64,000 bases of DNA, taken from positions 26,930,710 through 26,994,709 of the forward strand of contig CM032120.1 of assembly GCA_018894105.1 (NCBI GenBank), in the 5' to 3' direction. This document shows positions 49,301 to 62,525 of the stretch, one piece after another (the first letter of the stretch is position 1; the number at the start of each line of letters is the position of its first letter). The notes below the pieces were generated by a model. That model did no database searches. It had not been told where the DNA came from and saw only the letters and a list, made by a program, of their open reading frames with translations. Made by a program: the position numbers and the translations under genes. The stretch is from Jacaranda mimosifolia (taxonomy: Eukaryota > Streptophyta > Magnoliopsida > Lamiales > Bignoniaceae).

Positions 49301-52300
49301 GTACTTTGATTTTTTAAAAATCTTATTTACTAAAATGCTAAGTTTAGGGGTGTTACAATCTCCCCCCCTTACAAGAATTAGGTCCCCAGATTCTCATCTT
49401 CGACTGGAAGAACTTCGGTTAATATTGGTCTCATTCCCGGGTTGTCTTGATCGAATGTTGTTTTATCCCATTGTCACAATATACTTCACCCAATCCAAGT
49501 GACGTTTATTTCACTAAGCTTTTAATAATCTCGTCCTTTTGGTTTCCCAACATATCCATTCTTACTAAGGCGCATTTTGCCACCTTATTCTTCTAGGGTT
49601 ATCTAGTAATCCCATAATCATGGTTCCGTTATCCATAATCACTTAAAGTTTCTTGATTTCCATGATCGAACTTGTAGGAAGTAAGTTAAAGTATTCTAAA
49701 AATGAGTGATAAAACCTTTTTGGTGATTCCATGAAATCATAGAGTGCTTAATCCTTATTTTCTAAAAGTTGTGCCTTGTTGCACTGGGCAAACGCCCCCA
49801 ACTGATTACTTACTCCACCACCGCATCACCGGTTAATTTCCCAAAATCGCCACCGTGCCACCGTCTTTGATTCTCCTTCTCTAGTAGTCAAATTATGAAA
49901 TTGATGCCACCGTCGCACTCCTCTCATTGAGCCTGTCCAAAACCTGGTAACTGGTTTTCCTTCTTCGTCGCTCGCCGTCATGGAACAGCCACCTCCGAAA
50001 TCACCGCCGTCGAGATAGAATTCCAAGCATTCCATTGGCACGTTCAGGTTGAAATTGGTACCGTTGTGTTCACTGAGTTGAGAGAAAGGTAGTGGTGTGG
50101 TTGGTTGCGAGCCTTGCCGGTGTCGGAGAGAAACCGCCGATGATGGGAAGACGAGTTTGCATGTGAGATTTAGATAAATAAGGGGCTGGGTATGATATTT
50201 ATAGGTAATTTCCAGAAATTTTAAATTGACCCCCCAAAACTTCTCTCAATTTTCATTTGAACCCTTAGGAGTTTCAGTCAGCTTTGAATTCAGCCCTAAG
50301 TTTGCTTAGTGCCTTAGATTAGCTTATTTAACCCAAAAATTTACATTGATTGATCCCCAAAAATTTTAAATTCCTAGCAATTAAGTCTTCCTTATTTATA
50401 TTTTGAACTCCAAAATTTTTTTCAAATTAGTACTTTGATTTTTTAAAAATCTTATTTACTAAAATGCTAAGTTTAGGGGTGTTACAATCTCCCCCCCTTA
50501 AAAGAATTAGGACCCCAGATTCTCATCTTCGACTGGAAGAACTTCGGTTAATATTGGTCTCATTCCCGGGTTGCCTTGATCAAATGTTGTTTTATCCCAT
50601 TGTCACAATATACTTCACCCAATCCTAGTGACGTTTATTTCACTAAGATTTTAATAATCTCGTCCTTTTGGTTTCCCGACATATCCATTCTTACTAAGGC
50701 GCATGTTGCCACCTTATTCTTCTAGGGTTATCTAGTAATCCCATAATCATGGTTCCGTTATCCATCATCACTTAAAGTTTCTTGATTTCCATGATCGAAC
50801 TTGTAGGAAGTAAGTTAAAGTATTCTAAAAATGAGTGTTAAAACCTTTTTGGTGATTCCATGAAATCATAGAGCGCTTAATCCTTATTTTTTAAAAGGTG
50901 TGCCTTGTTGCTCTGGGCAAAAGCCCCCAACTGATTACTTACTCCACCACCGTATCACCGGTTAATTTCCCAAAATCGCCACCGTGCCACTGTCTTTGAT
51001 TCTCCTTCTCTAGTAGTCAAATTATGAAATTGATGCCACCGTCGCACTCCTCTCATTGAGCCTGTCCAAAACCTAGTAACTGGTTTTCCTTCCTCGTTGC
51101 TCGCCGTCATGGAACAGCCACCTCCGAAACTCACCGCCGTCGAGATAGAATTCCAAGCATTCCATTGGCACGTTCAGGTTGAAATTGGTACCGTTGTGTT
51201 CACTGAGTTGAGAGAAAGGTAGTGGTATGGTTGGTTGCGAGCCTTGCCGGTGTCGGAGAGAAACCGCCGATGATGGGAAGACGAGTTTGCATGTGAGATT
51301 TAGATAAATAAGGGGCTGGGTATGATATTTATAGGTAATTTCCAGAAATTTTAAATTGACCCCCCAAAACTTCTCTCAATTTTCATGTGAGCCCTTAGGA
51401 GTCTCAGTCAGCTTTGAATTCAGCCCTAAGTTTGCTTAGTGCCTTAGATTAGCTTATTTAACCCAAAAATTTACATTGATTGATCCCCAAAAATTTTAAA
51501 TTCCTAGCAATTAAGTCTTCCTTATTTATATTTTGAACTCCAAAAATTTTGTCAAATTAGTACTTTGATTTTTTAAAAATCTTATTTACTAAAATGCTAA
51601 GTTTAGGGGTGTTACAATCTCCCCCCCTTAAAAGAATTAGGTCCCCAGATTCTCATCTTCGACTGGAAGAACTTCGGTTAATATTGGTCTCATTCCCGGG
51701 TTGCCTTGATCAAATGTTGTTTTATCCCATTGTCACAATATACTTCACCCAATCCTAGTGACGTTTATTTCACTAAGATTTTAATAATCTCGTCCTTTTG
51801 GTTTCCCGACATATCCATTCTTACTAAGGCGCATGTTGCCACCTTATTCTTCTAGGGTTATCTAGTAATCCCATAATCATGGTTCCGTTATCCATCATCA
51901 CTTAAAGTTTCTTGATTTCCATGATCGAACTTGTAGGAAGTAAGTTAAAGTATTCTAAAAATGAGTGTTAAAACCTTTTTGGTGATTCCATGAAATCATA
52001 GAGCGCTTAATCCTTATTTTCTAAAAGGTGTGCCTTGTTGCTCTGGGCAAAAGCCCCAACTGATTACTTACTCCACCACCGTATCACCGGTTAATTTCCC
52101 AAAATCGCCACAGTGCCACCGTCTTTGATTCTCCTTCTCTAGTAGTCAAATTATGAAATTGATGCCACCAGTCGCACTCCTCTCATTGAGCCTGTCCAAA
52201 ACCTGGTAACTGGTTTTCCTTCTTCGTCGCTCGCCTGTCATGGAACAGCCACCTCCGAAACTCACCGCCGTCGAGATAGAATTCCAAGCATTCCATTGGC

Positions 52301-55300
52301 ACGTTCAGGTTGAAATTGGTACCGTTGTGTTCACTGAGTTGAGAGAAAGGTAGTGGTATGGTTGGTTGCGAGCCTTGCCGGTGTCGGAGAGAAACCGCCG
52401 ATGATGGGAAGACGAGTTTGCATGTGAGATTTAGATAAATATGGGGCTGGGTATGATATTTATAGGTAATTTCCAGAAATTTTAAATTGACCCCCCAAAA
52501 CTTCTCTCAATTTTCATTTGAACCCTTAGGAGTTTCAGTCAGCTTTGAATTCAGCCCTAAGTTTGCTTAGTGCCTTAGATTAGCTTATTTAACCCAAAAA
52601 TTTACATTGATTGATCCCCAAAAATTTTAAATTCCTAGCAATTAAGTCTTCCTTATTTATATTTTGAACTCCAAAAATTTTGTCAAATTAGTACTCTGAT
52701 TTTTTAAAAATCTTATTTACTAAAATGCTAAGTTTAGGGGTGTTACAATCTCCCCCCCTTAAAAGAATTAGGTCCCCAGATTCTCATCTTCGACTGGAAG
52801 AACTTCGGTTAATATTGGTCTCATTCCCGGGTTGTCTTGATCGAATGTTGTTTTATCCCATTGTCACAATATACTTCACCCAATCCAAGTGACGTTTATT
52901 TCACTAAGATTTTAATAATCTCGTCCTTTTGGTTTCCCGACATATCCATTCTTACTAAGGCGCATGTTGCCACCTTATTCTTCTAGGGTTATCTAGTAAT
53001 CCCATAATCATGGTTCCGTTATCCATCATCACTTAAAGTTTCTTGATTTCCATGATCGAACTTGTAGGAAGTAAGTTAAAGTATTCTAAAAATGAGTGTT
53101 AAAACCTTTTTGGTGATTCCATGAAATCATAGAGCGCTTAATCCTTATTTTCTAAAAGGTGTGCCTTGTTGCTGTGGGCAAAAGCCCCCAACTGATTACT
53201 TACTCCACCACCGTATCACCGGTTAATTTCCCAAAATCGCCACCGTGCCACCGTCTTTGATTCTCCTTCTCTAGTAGTCAAATTATGAAATTGATGCCAC
53301 CATCGCACTCCTCTCATTGAGCCTGTTCAAAACCTGGTAACTGGTTTTCCTTCCTCGTCGCTCGCCGTCATGGAACAGCCACCTCCGAAACTCACCGCCG
53401 TCGAGATAGAATTCCAAGCATTCCATTGGCACGTTTAGGTTGAAATTGGTACCGTTGTGTTCACTGAGTTGAGAGAAAGGTAGTGGTATGGTTGGTTGCG
53501 AGCCTTGCCGGTGTCGGAGAGAAACCGCCGAGGGTGGGAAGATGAGTTTGCATGTGAGATTTAGATAAATAAGGGGCTGGGTATGATATTTATAGGTAAT
53601 TTCCAGAAATTTTAAATTGACCCCCCAAAACTTCTCTCAATTTTCATGTGAGCCCTTAGGAGTCTCAGTCAGCTTTGAATTCAGCCCTAAGTTTGCTTAG
53701 TGCCTTAGATTAGCTTATTTAACCCAAAAATTTACATTGATTGATCCCCAAAAGTTTTAAATTCCTAGCAATTAAGTCTTCCTTATTTATATTTTGAACT
53801 CCAAAAATTTTGTCAAATTAGTACTTTGATTTTTTAAAAATCTTATTTACTAAAATGCTAAGTTTAGGGGTGTTACAATCTCCCCCCCTTAAAAGAATTA
53901 GGTCCCCAGATTCTCATCTTCGACTGGAAGAACTTCGGTTAATATTGGTCTCATTCCCGGGTTGTCTTGATCAAATGTTGTTTTATCCCATTGTCACAAT
54001 ATACTTCACCCAATCCAAGTGACGTTTATTTCACTAAGATTTTAATAATCTCGTCCTTTTGGTTTCCCGACATATCCATTCTTACTAAGGCGCATGTTGC
54101 CACCTTATTCTTCTAGGGTTATCTAGTAATCCCATAATCATGGTTCCCTTATCCATAATCACTTAAAGTTTCTTGATTTCCATGATCGAACTTGTAGGAA
54201 GTAAGTTAAAGTATTCTAAAAATGAGTGATAAAACCTTTTTGGTGATTCCATGAAATCATAGAGCGCTTAATCCTTATTTTCTAAAAGGTGTGCCTTGTT
54301 GCTGTGGGCAAAAGCCCCCAACTGATTACTTACTCCACCACCGTATCACCGGTTAATTTCCCAAAATCGCCACCGTGCCACCGTCTTTGATTCACTTTCT
54401 CTAGTAGTCAAATTATGAAATTGATGCCACCATCGCACTCCTCTCATTGAGCCTGTTCAAAACCTGGTAACTGGTTTTCCTTCCTCGTCGCTCGCCGTCA
54501 TGGAACAGCCACCTCCGAAACTCACCGCCGTCGAGATAGAATTCCAAGCATTCCATTGGCACGTTCAGGTTGAAATTGGTACCGTTGTGTTCACTGAGTT
54601 GAGAGAAAGGTAGTGGTATGGTTGGTTGCGAGCCTTGCCGGTGTCGGAGAGAAACCGCCGATGATGGGAAGACGAGTTTGCATGTGAGATTTAGATAAAT
54701 AAGGGGCTGGGTTTGATATTTATAGGTAATTTCCAAAAATTTTAAATTGACCCCCCAAAACATCTCTCAATTTTCATTTGAACCCTTAGGAGTTTCAGTC
54801 AGCTTTGAATTCAGCCCTAAGTTTGCTTAGTGCCTTAGATTAGCTTATTTAACCCAAAAATTTACATTGATTGATCCCCAAAAGTTTTAAATTCCTAGCA
54901 ATTAAGTCTTCCTTGTTTATATTTTGAACTCCAAATATTTTGTCAAATTAGTACTTTGATTTTTTAAAAATCTTACTTACTAAAATGCTAAGTTTAGGGG
55001 TGTTACAATTTCCCCCCCTTAAAAGAATTAGGTCCCCAGATTCTCATCTTCGACTGGAAGAACTTCGGTTAATATTGGTCTCATTCCCGGGTTGCCTTGA
55101 TCAAATGTTGTTTTATCCCATTGTCACAATATACTTCACCCAATCCTAGTGACGTTTATTTCACTAAGATTTTAATAATCTCGTCCTTCTGGTTTCCCAA
55201 CATATCCATTCTTACTAAGGCGCATTTTGCCACCTTATTCTTCTAGGGTTATCTAGTAATCCCATAATCATGGTTCCGTTATCCATAATCACTTAAAGTT

Positions 55301-57931
55301 TCTTGATTTTCATGATCGAACTTGTAGGAAGTAAGTTAAACTATTCTAAAAATGAGTGTTAAAACCTTTTTGGTGATTCCATGAAATCATAGAGCGCTAC
55401 ATCCTTATTTTCTAAAAGGTGTGCCTTGTTGCTCTGGACAAAAGTCCCTAACTGATTACTTACTCCACCACCGTATCACCGGTTAATTTCCCAAAATCGC
55501 CGCAGTGCCACCGTCTTTGATTCACCTTCTCTAGTAGTCAAATTATGAAATTGATGCCACCGTCGCACTCCTCTCATTGAGCCTGTCCAAAACCTGGTAA
55601 CTGGTTTTCCTTCTTCGTCGCTCGCTGTCATGGAGCAGCCACCTCCGAATCTCACCGCCGTCGAGATAGAATTCCAAGCATTCCATTGGCACGTTCAGGT
55701 TGAAATTGGTACCGTTGTGTTCACTGAGTTGAGAAAAAGGTAGTGGTATGGTTGGTTGCGAGCCTTGCCGGTGTCGGAGAGAAACCGCCGATGATGGGAA
55801 GACGAGTTTGCATGTGAGATTTAGATAAATAAGGGGCTGGGTATGATATTTATAGGTAATTTCCAAAAATTTTAAATTGACCCCCCAAAACTTCTCTCAA
55901 TTTTCATTTGAACCCTTAGGAGTTTCAGTCAGCTTTGAATTCAACCCTAAGTTTGCTTAGTGCCTTAGATTAGTTTATTTAACCCAAAAATTTACATTGA
56001 TTGATCCCCAAAAATTTTAAATTCCTAGCAATTAAGTCTTCCTTATTTATATTTTGAACTCCAAAAATTTTGTCAAATTAGTACTTTGATTTTTTAAAAA
56101 TCTTATTTACTAAAATGCTAAGTTTAGGGGTGTTACAATCTCCCCCCCTTAAAAGAGTTAGGTCCCCAGATTCTCATCTTCGACTGGAAGAACTTCGGTT
56201 AATATTGGTCTCATTCCCGGGTTGCCTTGATCAAACGTTGTTTTATCCCATTGTCACAATATACTTCACCCAATCCTAGTGACGTTTATTTCACTAAGAT
56301 TTTAATAATCTCGTCCTTTTGGTTTCCCGACATATCCATTCTTACTAAGGCGCATGTTGCCACCTTATTCTTCTAGGGTTATCTAGTAATCCCATGATCA
56401 TGGTTCCGTTATCCATCATGACTTAAAGTTTTTTGATTTCCATGATCGAACTTGTATGAAGTAAGTTAAAGTATTCTAAAAATGAGTGTTAAAACCTTTT
56501 TGGTGATTCCATAAAATCATAGAGCGCTTAATCCTTATTTTCTAAAAGTTGTGCCTTGTTGCTCTGGGCAAAAGCCCCCAACTGATTACTTACTCCACCA
56601 CCGTATCACCGGTTAATTTCCCAAAATCGCCACCGTGCCACCGTCTTTGATTCTTCTTCTCCAGTAGTCAAATTATGAAATTGATGCCACCATCGCACTC
56701 CTCTCATTGAGCCTGTCCAAAACCTGGTAACTGGTTTTCCTTCTTCGTCGCTCGCCGTCATGGAACAGCCACCTCCGAAACTCACCGCCGTCGAGATAGA
56801 ATTCCAAGCATTCCATTGGCACGTTCAGGTTGAAATTGGTACCGTTGTGTTCACTGAGTTGAGAGAAAGGTAGTGGTATGGTTGGTTGCGAGCCTTGCCG
56901 GTGTCGGAGAGAAACCGCCGATGATGGGAAGACGAATTTGCATGTGAGATTTAGATAAATAAGGGGCTGGGTATGATATTTATAGGTAATTTCCAGAAAT
57001 TTTAAATTGACCCCCCAAAACTTCTCTCAATTTTCATTTGAACCCTTAGGAGTTTCAGTCAGCTTTGAATTCAGCCCTAAGTTTGCTTAGTGCCTTAGAT
57101 TAGTTTATTTAACCCAAAAATTTACATTGATTGATCCCCAAAAATTTTAAATTCCTAGCAATTAAGTCTTCCTTATTTATATTTTGAACTCCAAAATTTT
57201 TTTCAAATTAGTACTTTGATTTTTTAAAAATCTTATTTACTAAAATGCTAAGTCTAGGGGTGTTACAATCTCCCCCCCTTAAAAGAATTAGGTCCCCAGA
57301 TTCTCATCTTCGACTGGAAGAACTTCGGTTAATATTGGTCTCATTCCCGGGTTGCCTTGATCAAATGTTGTTTTATCCCATTGTCACAATATACTTCACC
57401 CAATCCTAGTGACATTTATTTCACTAAGATTTTAATAATCTCGTCCTTTTGGTTTCCCGACATATCCATTCTTACTAAGGCGCATGTTGCCACCTTATTT
57501 TTCTAGGGTTATCTAGTAATCCCATAATCATGGTTCCGTTATCCATCATCACTTAAAGTTTCTTGATTTCCATGATCGAACTTGTAGGAAGTAAGTTAAA
57601 GTATTCTAAAAATGAGTGTTAAAACCTTTTTGGTGATTCCATGAAATCATAGAGCGCTTCATCCTTATTTTCTAAAAGGTGTGCCTTGTTGCTCTGGACA
57701 AAAGTCCCCAGCTGATTACTTAATCCACCACCGTATCATCGGTTAATTTCCCAAAATCGCCGCAGTGCCACCGACTTTGATTCTCCTTCTCTAGTAGTCA
57801 AATTATGAAATTGATGCCACCGTCGCACTCCTCTCATTGAGCCTGTCCAAAACCTGGTAACTGGTTTTCGTTCTTCGTCGCTCGCTGTCATGGAACAGCC
57901 ACCTCCGAATCTCACCGCCGTCGAGATAGAA

Positions 57932-58899
57932 TTCCTAGCATTCCATTGGCACGTTCAGGTTGAAATTGGTACCGTTGTGTTCACTGAGTTGAGAGAAAGG
58001 TAGAGGTATAGTTGGTTGAGAGCCTTGCCGGTGTCGGAGAGAAACCGCCGATGATGGGAAGACGAGTTTGCATGTGAGATTTAGATAAATAAGGGGCTGG
58101 GTATGATGTTTATAGGTAATTTCCAGAAATTTTAAATTGACCCCCCAAAACTTCTCTCAATTTTCATTTGAACCCTTAGGAGTTTCAGTCAGCTTTGAAT
58201 TCAGCCCTAAGTTTGCTTAGTTTAGGGGTGTTACAATCTACCCCCCTTAAAAGAGTTAGGTCCCCAGATTCTCATCTTCGACTGGAAGAACTTCGGTTAA
58301 TATTGGTCTCATTCCCGGGTTACCTTGATCAAACGTTGTTTTATCCCATTGTCACAATATACTTCACCCAATCCTAGTGACGTTTATTTCACTAAGATTT
58401 TAGTAATCTCGTCCTTTTGGTTTCCCGACATATCCATTCTTACTAAGGCGCATGTTGCCACCTTATTTTTCTAGGGTTATCTAGTAATCCCATAATCATG
58501 GTTCCGTTATCCATCATCACTTAAAGTTTCTTGATTTCCATGATCGAACTTGTAGGAAGTAAGTTAAAGTATTCTAAAAATAAGTGTTAAAACCTTTTTG
58601 GTGATTCCATGAAATCATAGAGCGCTTAATCCTTATTTTCTAAACGGTGTGCCTTGTTGCTGTGGGCAAAAGCCCCCAACTGATTACTTACTCCACCACC
58701 GTATCACCGGTTAATTTCCCAAAATCGCCACCGTGCCACCGTCTTTGATTCACTTTCTCTAGTAGTCAAATTATGAAATTGATGCCACCATCGCACTCCT
58801 CTCATTGAGCCTGTCCAAAACCTGGCAACTAGTTTTCCTTCCTCGTCGCTCGCCGTCATGGAACAGCCACCTCCAAAACTCACCGTCATCGAGATAGAA
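57932..58899 (-). repeat. short monomer with a 162-bp deletion
   Basis: Here AAGTTTGCTTAG (ending near 58221) runs directly into TTTAGGGGTGTTACA. The usual sequence between the two GCTTAG/GCTAAG motifs is missing, which removes about 160 bp of the start of the LTR-like part. The landmark spacing is 968 instead of 1,130. Confidence 0.9.
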
Positions 58900-61800
58900 T
58901 TCCAAGCATTCCATTGGCACGTTCAGGTTGAAATTGGTACCGTTGTGTTCACTGAGTTGAGAGAAAGGTAGTGGTATGGTTGGTTGCGAGCCTTGCCGGT
59001 GTCGGAGAGAAACCGCCGATCATGGGAAGATGAGTTTGCATGTGAGATTTAGATAAATAAGGGGCTGGGTATGATATTTATAGGTAATTTCCAGAAATTT
59101 TAAATTGACCTCCCAAAACTTCTCTCAATTTTCATTTGAACCCTTAGGAGTCTCAGTCAGCTTTGAATTCAGCCCTAAGTTTGCTTAGTGCCTTAGATTA
59201 GCTTATTTAACCCAAAAATTTACATTGATTGATCCCCAAAAATTTTAAATTCCCAGCAATTAAGTCTTCCTTATTTATATTTTGAACTCCAAAAATTTTG
59301 TCAAATTAGTACTTTGATTTTTTAAAAATCTTATGTACTAAAATGCTAAGTTTAGGGGTGTTACAATCTCCCCCCCTTAAAAGAATTAGGTCCCCAGATT
59401 CTCATCTTCGACTGGAAGAACTTCGGTTAATATTGGTCTCATTCCCGGGTTGCCTTGATCAAATGTTGTTTTATCCCATTGTCACAATATACTTCACCCA
59501 ATCCTAGTGACGTTTATTTCACTAAGATTTTAATAATCTCGTCCTTTTGGTTTCCCAACATATCCATTCTTACTAAGGCGCATTTTGCCACCTTATTCTT
59601 CTAGGGTTATCTAGTAATCCCATAATCATGGTTCCGTTATCCATAATCACTTAAAGTTTCTTGATTTCCATGATCGAACTTGTAGGAAGTAAGTTAAACT
59701 ATTCTAAAAATGAGTGTTAAAACCTTTTTGGTGATTCCATGAAATCATAGAGCGCTTCATCCTTATTTTCTAAATGGTGTGCCTTGTTGCTCTGGACAAA
59801 AGTCCCCAACTGATTACTTACTCCACCACCGTATCACCGGTTAATTTCCCAAAATCGCCGCAGTGCCACCGTCTTTGATTCTCCTTCTCTAGTAGTCAAA
59901 TTATGAAATTGATGCCACCGCCGCACTCCTCTCATTGAGCCTGTCCAAAACCTGGTAACTGGTTTTCCTTCTTCGTCGCTCGCCGTCATGGAGCAACCAC
60001 CTCCGAATCTCACCGCCGTCGAGATAGAATTCCAAGCATTCCATTGGCACGTTCAGGTTGAAATTGGTACCGTTGTGTTCACTGAGTTGAGAAAAAAGTA
60101 GTGGTATGGTTGGTTGCGAGCCTTGCCGGTGTCGGAGAGAAACCGCCGATGATGGGAAGACGAGTTTGCATGTGAGATTTAGATAAATAAGGGGCTGGGT
60201 ATGATATTTATAGGTAATTTCCAGAAATTTTAAATTGACCCCCCAAAACTTCTCTCAATTTTCATTTGAACCCTTAGGAGTTTCAGTCAGCTTTGAATTC
60301 AGCCCTAAGTTTGCTTAGTGCCTTAGATTAGTTTATTTAACCCAAAAATTTACATTGATTGATCCCAAAAATTTTAAATTCCTAGCAATTAAGTCTTCCT
60401 TATTTATATTTTGAACTCCAAAATTTTTGTCAAATTAGTACTTTGATTTTTTAAAAATCTTATTTACTAAAATGCTAAGTTTAGGGGTGTTACAATCTCC
60501 CCCCCTTAAAAGAATTAGGTCCCCAGATTCTCATCTTCGACTGGAAGAACTTCGGTTAATATTGGTCTCATTCCCGGGTTGCCTTGATCAAATGTTGTTT
60601 TATCCCATTGTCACAATATACTTCACCCAATCCTAGTGACGTTTATTTCACTAAGATTTTAATAATCTCGTCCTTTTGGTTTCCCGACATATCCATTCTT
60701 ACTAAGGCGCATGTTGCCACCTTATTCTTGTAGGGTTATCTAGTAATCCCATAATCATGGTTCCGTTATCCATCATCACTTAAAGTTTCTTGATTTCTAT
60801 GATCGAACTTGTAGGAAGTAAGTTAAAGTATTCTAAAAATGAGTGTTAAAACCTTTTTGGTGATTCCATGAAATCATAGAGCGCTTAATCCTTATTTTCT
60901 AAAAGGTGTGCCTTGTTGCTCTGGGCAAAAGCCCCCAACTGATTACTTACTCCACCACCGTATCACCGGTTAATTTCCCAAAATCGCCACCGTGCCACCG
61001 TCTTTGATTCTCCTTCTCTAGTAGTCAAATTATGAAATTGATGCCACCATCGCACTCCTCTCATTGAGACTGTCCAAAACCTGGTAACTGGTTTTCCTTC
61101 TTCGTCGCTCGCCGTCATGGAACAGCCACCTCCGAAACTCACCGCCGTCGAGATAGAATTCCAAGCATTCCATTGGCACGTTCAGGTTGAAATTGGTACC
61201 GTTGTGTTCACTGAGTTGAGAGAAAGGTAGTGGTATGGTTGGTTGCGAGCCTTGCCGGTGTCGGAGAGAAACCACCGATGATGGGAAGACGAGTTTGCAT
61301 GTGAGATTTAGATAAATAAGGGGCTGGGTAAGATATTTATAGGTAATTTCCAGAAATTTTAAATTGACCCCCCAAAACTTCTCTCAATTTTCATTTGAAC
61401 CCTTAGGAGTTTCAGTCAGCTTTGAATTCAGCCCTAAGTTTGCTTAGTGCCTTAGATTAGCTTATTTAACCCAAAAATTTACATTGATTGATCCCCAAAA
61501 ATTTTAAATTCCCAGCAATTAAGTCTTCCTTATTTATATTTTGAACTTCAAAAATTTTGTCAAATTAGTACTTTGATTTTTTAAAAATCATATGTACTAA
61601 AATGCTAAGTTTAGGGGTGTTACAATCTCCCCCCCTTAAAAGAATTAGGTCCCCAGATTCTCATCTTCGACTGGAAGAACTTCGGTTAATATTGGTCTCA
61701 TTCCCGGGTTGCCTTGATCAAATGTTGTTTTATCCCATTGTCACAATATACTTCACCCAATCCTAGTGACGTTTATTTCACTAAGATTTTAATAATCTCG

Positions 61801-62159
61801 TCCTTTTGGTTTCCCAACATATCCATTCTTACTAAGGCGCATTTTGCCACCTTATTCTTCTAGGGTTGTCTAGTAATCCCATAATCATGGTTCCGTTATC
61901 CATCATCACTTAAAGTTTCTTGATTTCCATGATCGAACTTGTAGGAAGTAAGTTAAAGTATTCTAAAAATGAGTGTTAAAACCTTTTTGGTGATTCCATG
62001 AAATCATAGAGTGCTTAATCCTTATTTTCTAAAAGTTGTGCCTTGTTGCTGTGGGCAAAAGCCCCCAACTGATTACTTACTCCACCACCGTATCACCGGT
62101 TAATTTCCCAAAATCGCCACAGTGCCACCGTCTTTGATTCTCCTTCTCTAGTAGTCAAA

Positions 62160-62525
62160 TTATGAAATTGATGCCACCATCGCACTCCTCTCATTGAGCC
62201 TGTCCAAAACCTGGTAACTGGTTTTCCTTCCTCGTCGCTCGCCGTCATGGAACAGCCACCTCCGAAACTCACCGCCGTCGAGATAGAATTCCAAGCATTC
62301 CATTGGCACGTTCAGGTTGAAATTGGTACCGTTGTGTTCACTGAGTTGAGAGAAAGGTAGTGGTATGGTTGGTTGCGAGCCTTGCCGGTGTCGGAGAGAA
62401 ACCGCCGATGATGGGAAGACGAGTTTGCATGTGAGATTTAGATAAATAAGGGGCTGGGTATGATATTTATAGGTAATTTCCAGAAATTTTAAATTGACCC
62501 TCCCAAAACTTCTCTCAATTTTCAT
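62160..62525 (-). other. recurrent open frame of the monomer (121 codons in this copy)
   Basis: The same minus-strand frame is open in many copies. It is longest here; shorter forms lie at 46498-46749, 54413-54763, 55543-55866, 61030-61275 and 63376-63657. The core is SLRHRQGSQPTIPLPFSQLS, then NLNVPMECLEFYLDGGEF. It lies just downstream of the TATA box, but its length varies with single-base changes and other copies break it. No family is recognised. I regard it as a chance frame in LTR leader sequence. Confidence 0.3.
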
